This document shows positions 61,226 to 64,000 of a stretch of DNA of 64,000 nt, piece by piece. Made by a program: the position numbers and the translations under genes. Source of the stretch: Novosphingobium lentum NBRC 107847. GTDB lineage: Bacteria; Pseudomonadota; Alphaproteobacteria; Sphingomonadales; Sphingomonadaceae. The DNA is taken from the NCBI RefSeq assembly GCF_001590965.1, contig NZ_BCTW01000001.1:62001-126000 (forward strand). Direction: 5' to 3'. Under the pieces are notes generated by a model. The model made no database searches and had not been told where the DNA came from. It worked only from the letters and a program-made list of their open reading frames with translations. Positions within the stretch are counted from its first letter, which is position 1; each line of letters opens with the position of its first letter.

Positions 61226-61792
61226 TTACTTGTGAACCGGGCTGGCAGAAGCCGAGGGGGCCGCCGGCGTCACATCCGCATCGGCTGGATTGTCGGGGTT
61301 GGCGGCATTCCATTCGGCCTTGTCGATCACGCCGTCCTGGTTGGTGTCCATCTTGTCGAACGCGGCATTGGCCGACGCCATCCATTCGCTGAGCGTCAGC
61401 TTGCCGTCGTTGTCGCTGTCGGCCGCCGCCACCAGCGCCTGCGAGGACACGGCCTTGCTGCGGCCCATCGCGGTGCGCGCCGCGTCGACTTCGGCGACGT
61501 TGACCGTGCCATCGTGATCGGCGTCCATCATCTGGAACATGGTTTGTGCCGCGCGGGCATATTCGGCCGAGGTGATCCGCCCGTCGCCATCGGTGTCCTT
61601 GCCGGCAAAACTGGCGAGCGGCTTGGCCACCGCAGGGTTGGCAGTGGCCGACGGCACGGATGGCGCGACCATGGGCGCGGCGGCGGCGGTTGCGCTGTCG
61701 TCAGGGCCGGTCTCCTTGCCCGTGCAGGCGCCGAGCGCAAGAATCGCGAGCGCGACGGCGCACGCCCGTGCGAGATGATCAGACTTCGACAT
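61226..61792 (-). CDS. EF-hand domain lipoprotein
   Basis: A 188-residue predicted lipoprotein. A signal peptide ends in a lipobox LGAC, with the lipidated Cys near residue 23. The mature part carries four EF-hand loops: DTDGDGRITSAEY, DADHDGTVNVAEV, DSDNDGKLTLSEW and DTNQDGVIDKAEW. It would bind calcium outside the cytoplasm; the partner is unknown. ATG 61792 is chosen, with ATG 61798 and 61810 in frame. Confidence 0.85.
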   Translation of the reverse strand: MSKSDHLARACAVALAILALGACTGKETGPDDSATAAAAPMVAPSVPSATANPAVAKPLASFAGKDTDGDGRITSAEYARAAQTMFQMMDADHDGTVNVAEVDAARTAMGRSKAVSSQALVAAADSDNDGKLTLSEWMASANAAFDKMDTNQDGVIDKAEWNAANPDNPADADVTPAAPSASASPVHK

Positions 61793-61939
61793 TGCCATCC
61801 AGTTCGCCATCCCGCCCCCGGGACTGCCCCGTTTTCACTTTGAAAGCCCAGCCTAACGGGTTTGCCCTTGCGCGCAATGGCTTTGCCGTAAGGGATAGCC
61901 GCTGGAACGATTCGCCGCCCCGAAAGATTGCATGCCACG

Positions 61940-62944
61940 ATGATCGCCGATTTCGCGTGGATCCGGCCCGAGCCGATGGGCCTGCATATCGTCCCCGCCG
62001 ACGCGTGGATCGATCCGGCGCGCGCCGTGGACACCGCGCTGGTGACCCACGGCCATGCCGATCACGCGCGCGGCGGCCACGGCACCACCATCGCCACCCC
62101 CGCAACGCTGGCGATCATGGCGGTGCGCTATGCCACCGAAGCGGGCGCGATCCCGGTCGCCTATGGCGAGAGCATCGCGTTGCCCGGCGCGGTCACTGCC
62201 ACGTTCATTCCCGCCGGGCATGTGCTGGGATCGGCGCAGATCCTGCTTGAGCACGCCGGCGAGCGGGTGGTGGTGACCGGCGACTACAAACGCCGCGCCG
62301 ATCCGACTTGCCCACCGTTCGAGGTCACCCCGTGCGACTTGTTCATCACCGAGGCGACGTTCGGCCTGCCGGTGTTCCGTCATCCGCCGATCGCGCAGGA
62401 GATCGCCAAGCTGCTGGCCGCCCGCGCTGCCAACCCCGCGCGCTGCGTGCTGGTCGGCGCCTATGCGCTGGGCAAGGCGCAACGCGTGATCGCCGAACTG
62501 CGCGCCGCCGGATACCGCGATCCGATCTACCTCCACGGCGCGATGGAGCGGATGTGCCGGCTCTACGAGGAGCTGGGCGTCGATCTGGGCGACTTGCGAC
62601 TGATGGCCGACGTGCCCAAGGCGAGCCTAGAGGGCCAGATCGTGGTGTGCCCGCCGTCGGCGCTCAACGACCGCTGGAGCCGCCGCCTGCCCGACCCGAT
62701 CACCGCGATGGCATCGGGCTGGATGCGCGTGCGCCAGCGCGCGGTGCAGAAGAACGTCGAACTGCCGCTGGTGATTTCCGACCATGCCGACTGGGACGAA
62801 CTGACCCGCACGATCGAGGAGGTCAACCCGGCCGAAAGCTGGATCACCCATGGCCGCGAGGAAGCGCTGCTGCGTTGGTGCGAACTGCACCAGCGGCGCG
62901 CCCGCGCGCTGGCGCTGGTCGGTTACGAGGATGAGGACGACTGA
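61940..62944 (+). CDS. Ligase-associated DNA exonuclease (MBL/beta-CASP)
   Basis: A 334-residue metallo-beta-lactamase/beta-CASP nuclease, related to eukaryotic SNM1 end-processing enzymes. The metal motif THGHADH (His37, His39, Asp41, His42) and later IPAGHVLGS, VVTGDYKR and ISDHADW are present. It is the usual partner of the ATP-dependent ligase that follows: stop and start overlap by one base (TGATG at 62942-62946). Confidence 0.92.
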   Translation: MIADFAWIRPEPMGLHIVPADAWIDPARAVDTALVTHGHADHARGGHGTTIATPATLAIMAVRYATEAGAIPVAYGESIALPGAVTATFIPAGHVLGSAQILLEHAGERVVVTGDYKRRADPTCPPFEVTPCDLFITEATFGLPVFRHPPIAQEIAKLLAARAANPARCVLVGAYALGKAQRVIAELRAAGYRDPIYLHGAMERMCRLYEELGVDLGDLRLMADVPKASLEGQIVVCPPSALNDRWSRRLPDPITAMASGWMRVRQRAVQKNVELPLVISDHADWDELTRTIEEVNPAESWITHGREEALLRWCELHQRRARALALVGYEDEDD

Positions 62945-64000
62945 TGGAGCGCTTTGCCGCCCTCGTCGACAGCCTGGTCTACACGCGCTCGCGCAACGCC
63001 AAGCTGGCGTTGATCGCCACCTATCTGCGCGAGATGCCCGATCCCGATCGCGGCTGGGCGCTGGCAGCGCTGACCGACGGTATCGATTTCCCGGCGGTCA
63101 AGGCCTCGACCATCCGCAACCTGCTGACCGAGCGGGTCGATCCGGTGCTGTACACGCTGAGCCGCGACTACGTGGGCGATACCGCCGAGACGGCGAGCCT
63201 GCTGTGGCCCGAACCGCTCGCACCCGTCGCCCTTCCGCCCACGGTCGCCGAGGCGGTGGCCGAACTCCGCGCCATGACCCGCGCCACCGCCGCGCGCGAA
63301 CTGGCCGGGCTGCTCGACCGGCTCGATGCCAATGGGCGTTACGCGCTGCTCAAGCTGGCGACAGGCGCGATGCGCATCGGCATTTCGGCGCGGCTGGCCA
63401 AAGTGGCGTTCGCGCAGGCGTTCGGCGTGAGCATCGACGATGTCGAGGAATACTGGCACGGTCAGGCGTCGCCCTACCTGCCGCTGTTCGCGTGGGCCGC
63501 CGAAGGCGCGCCGCCGCCGCGCACCGACCAACTGCCGCTGTTCCGCCCGTTCATGCTCGCGCATCCGCTGGACGAGACGGTGGTCGATATGGCCGAATAC
63601 GTGGCTGAGTGGAAATGGGACGGCATTCGCGTGCAGCTGGTCCACGTCGCGGGCGAAACGCGGGTGTTTTCGCGCAGCGGCGACGACATTTCCGGCACGT
63701 TTCCCGAGATCGCTGCCGCGCTGCCGATCGACGCGGTGCTCGACGGCGAGCTGCTGGTGCGCGGCGCGCATCAGGGCGGCGAAGCAGGCGGCGCGGCCAG
63801 TTTCAACGCGCTGCAGCAGCGGCTGGGGCGCAAGGCGGTGTCGAAAAAGATGCTGGCCGAATATCCCGCGTTCGTCCGGCTTTACGACATCCTGATCGAC
63901 GAGGGCGAGGACGTGCGCAGCTGGGCGTGGGAGCAGCGCCGCGCGAAGCTCGAAGCGTTCGTGCCCCGGCTCGATCCCGCCCGGTTCGATCTCAGCCAGG
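62944..64000 (+). CDS. ATP-dependent DNA ligase, N-terminal part (cut by window end)
   Basis: The first 352 residues of an ATP-dependent ligase; the frame runs open to the window edge. The adenylation motif EWKWDGIR contains Lys224, and RVFSRSGDDISGTFPEI (motif with RxG) and VLDGELLV (motif III) follow. The N-terminal 200 residues form the DNA-binding domain of the LigB/LigC-like enzymes linked to crosslink repair in alphaproteobacteria. Motifs IV-VI lie beyond the window. Confidence 0.9.
   Translation, partial: MERFAALVDSLVYTRSRNAKLALIATYLREMPDPDRGWALAALTDGIDFPAVKASTIRNLLTERVDPVLYTLSRDYVGDTAETASLLWPEPLAPVALPPTVAEAVAELRAMTRATAARELAGLLDRLDANGRYALLKLATGAMRIGISARLAKVAFAQAFGVSIDDVEEYWHGQASPYLPLFAWAAEGAPPPRTDQLPLFRPFMLAHPLDETVVDMAEYVAEWKWDGIRVQLVHVAGETRVFSRSGDDISGTFPEIAAALPIDAVLDGELLVRGAHQGGEAGGAASFNALQQRLGRKAVSKKMLAEYPAFVRLYDILIDEGEDVRSWAWEQRRAKLEAFVPRLDPARFDLSQ

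Noticed and set aside
44639-64000. tRNA, rRNA or CRISPR features
   Set aside because: No cloverleaf-type sequence, rRNA stretch or regular direct-repeat array was noticed in the gaps; no computational scan could be run.

Overview
This 64 kb window is a GC-rich stretch of an alphaproteobacterial chromosome, most likely from the Sphingomonadales (Novosphingobium/Sphingomonas type). The evidence is the right-hand core gene order proA, nadD, rsfS, rlmH, envC-like, ctpA, dsbB, coq7, a TrcR/DUF1013 cell-cycle regulator, DUF1192 and ClpA proteins, GANTC (CcrM-type) sites, and an exonuclease/ATP-ligase repair pair. No tRNA, rRNA, CRISPR array, transposase or integrase was recognised. The genus is an inference from gene content, not from a search.

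Positions 1-44457 form a large accessory catabolic region. It holds two cytochrome P450s, two Rieske oxygenase alpha subunits (one with its beta subunit, ferredoxin and reductase), three luciferase-like (LLM) flavin/F420 oxidoreductases, seven SDRs (one cut by the window edge), two zinc-free MDR quinone reductases, a KstD-like flavoprotein, an acyl-CoA-dehydrogenase-like flavoprotein, a GMC oxidoreductase with an aldehyde dehydrogenase, two GSTs, three aminoglycoside-phosphotransferase-fold proteins (two with degenerate catalytic motifs), a sulfotransferase with a DUF1214 protein, three SnoaL-like proteins, a VOC protein, an alpha/beta hydrolase, and TetR and AraC regulators. No CoA ligase or thiolase was seen, so these look like upper-pathway steps on a hydrophobic alicyclic, terpenoid or steroid-like compound. 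The substrate cannot be named.

The centre of interest is a minus-strand run from 28383 down to 12844: sixteen genes, with neighbours overlapping or at most 92 bases apart. It starts with coenzyme F420 biosynthesis and reduction (fused fbiC, an SDR, NADPH:F420 reductase npdG, cofE, cofD, cofC). It continues directly into probable F420 users and their partners (two LLM enzymes, SDRs, kinase-fold proteins, SnoaL proteins, a P450 and a DapB-like dehydrogenase). Cofactor supply and cofactor use therefore appear to be one transcriptional module, which is uncommon in a sphingomonad. The F420 ligase lacks the FbiB nitroreductase domain, so the side-chain chemistry of this F420 is open.

A second unit (38751 down to 32893) encodes a Rieske dioxygenase alpha and beta subunit, its reductase, an SDR, an embedded TetR and an ACAD-like flavoprotein. 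It diverges from a small ferredoxin gene (38840), and a long inverted repeat lies between them. The accessory region ends at about 44.46 kb beside REP-like repeats. From 44.6 kb onward the genes are housekeeping: periplasmic proteases and hydrolases, ubiquinone synthesis, ribosome maturation, NAD and proline synthesis, an M23 peptidase/bactofilin pair behind a dense GANTC cluster, trcR, clpA, an EF-hand lipoprotein, and the start of a DNA repair operon cut by the window end.
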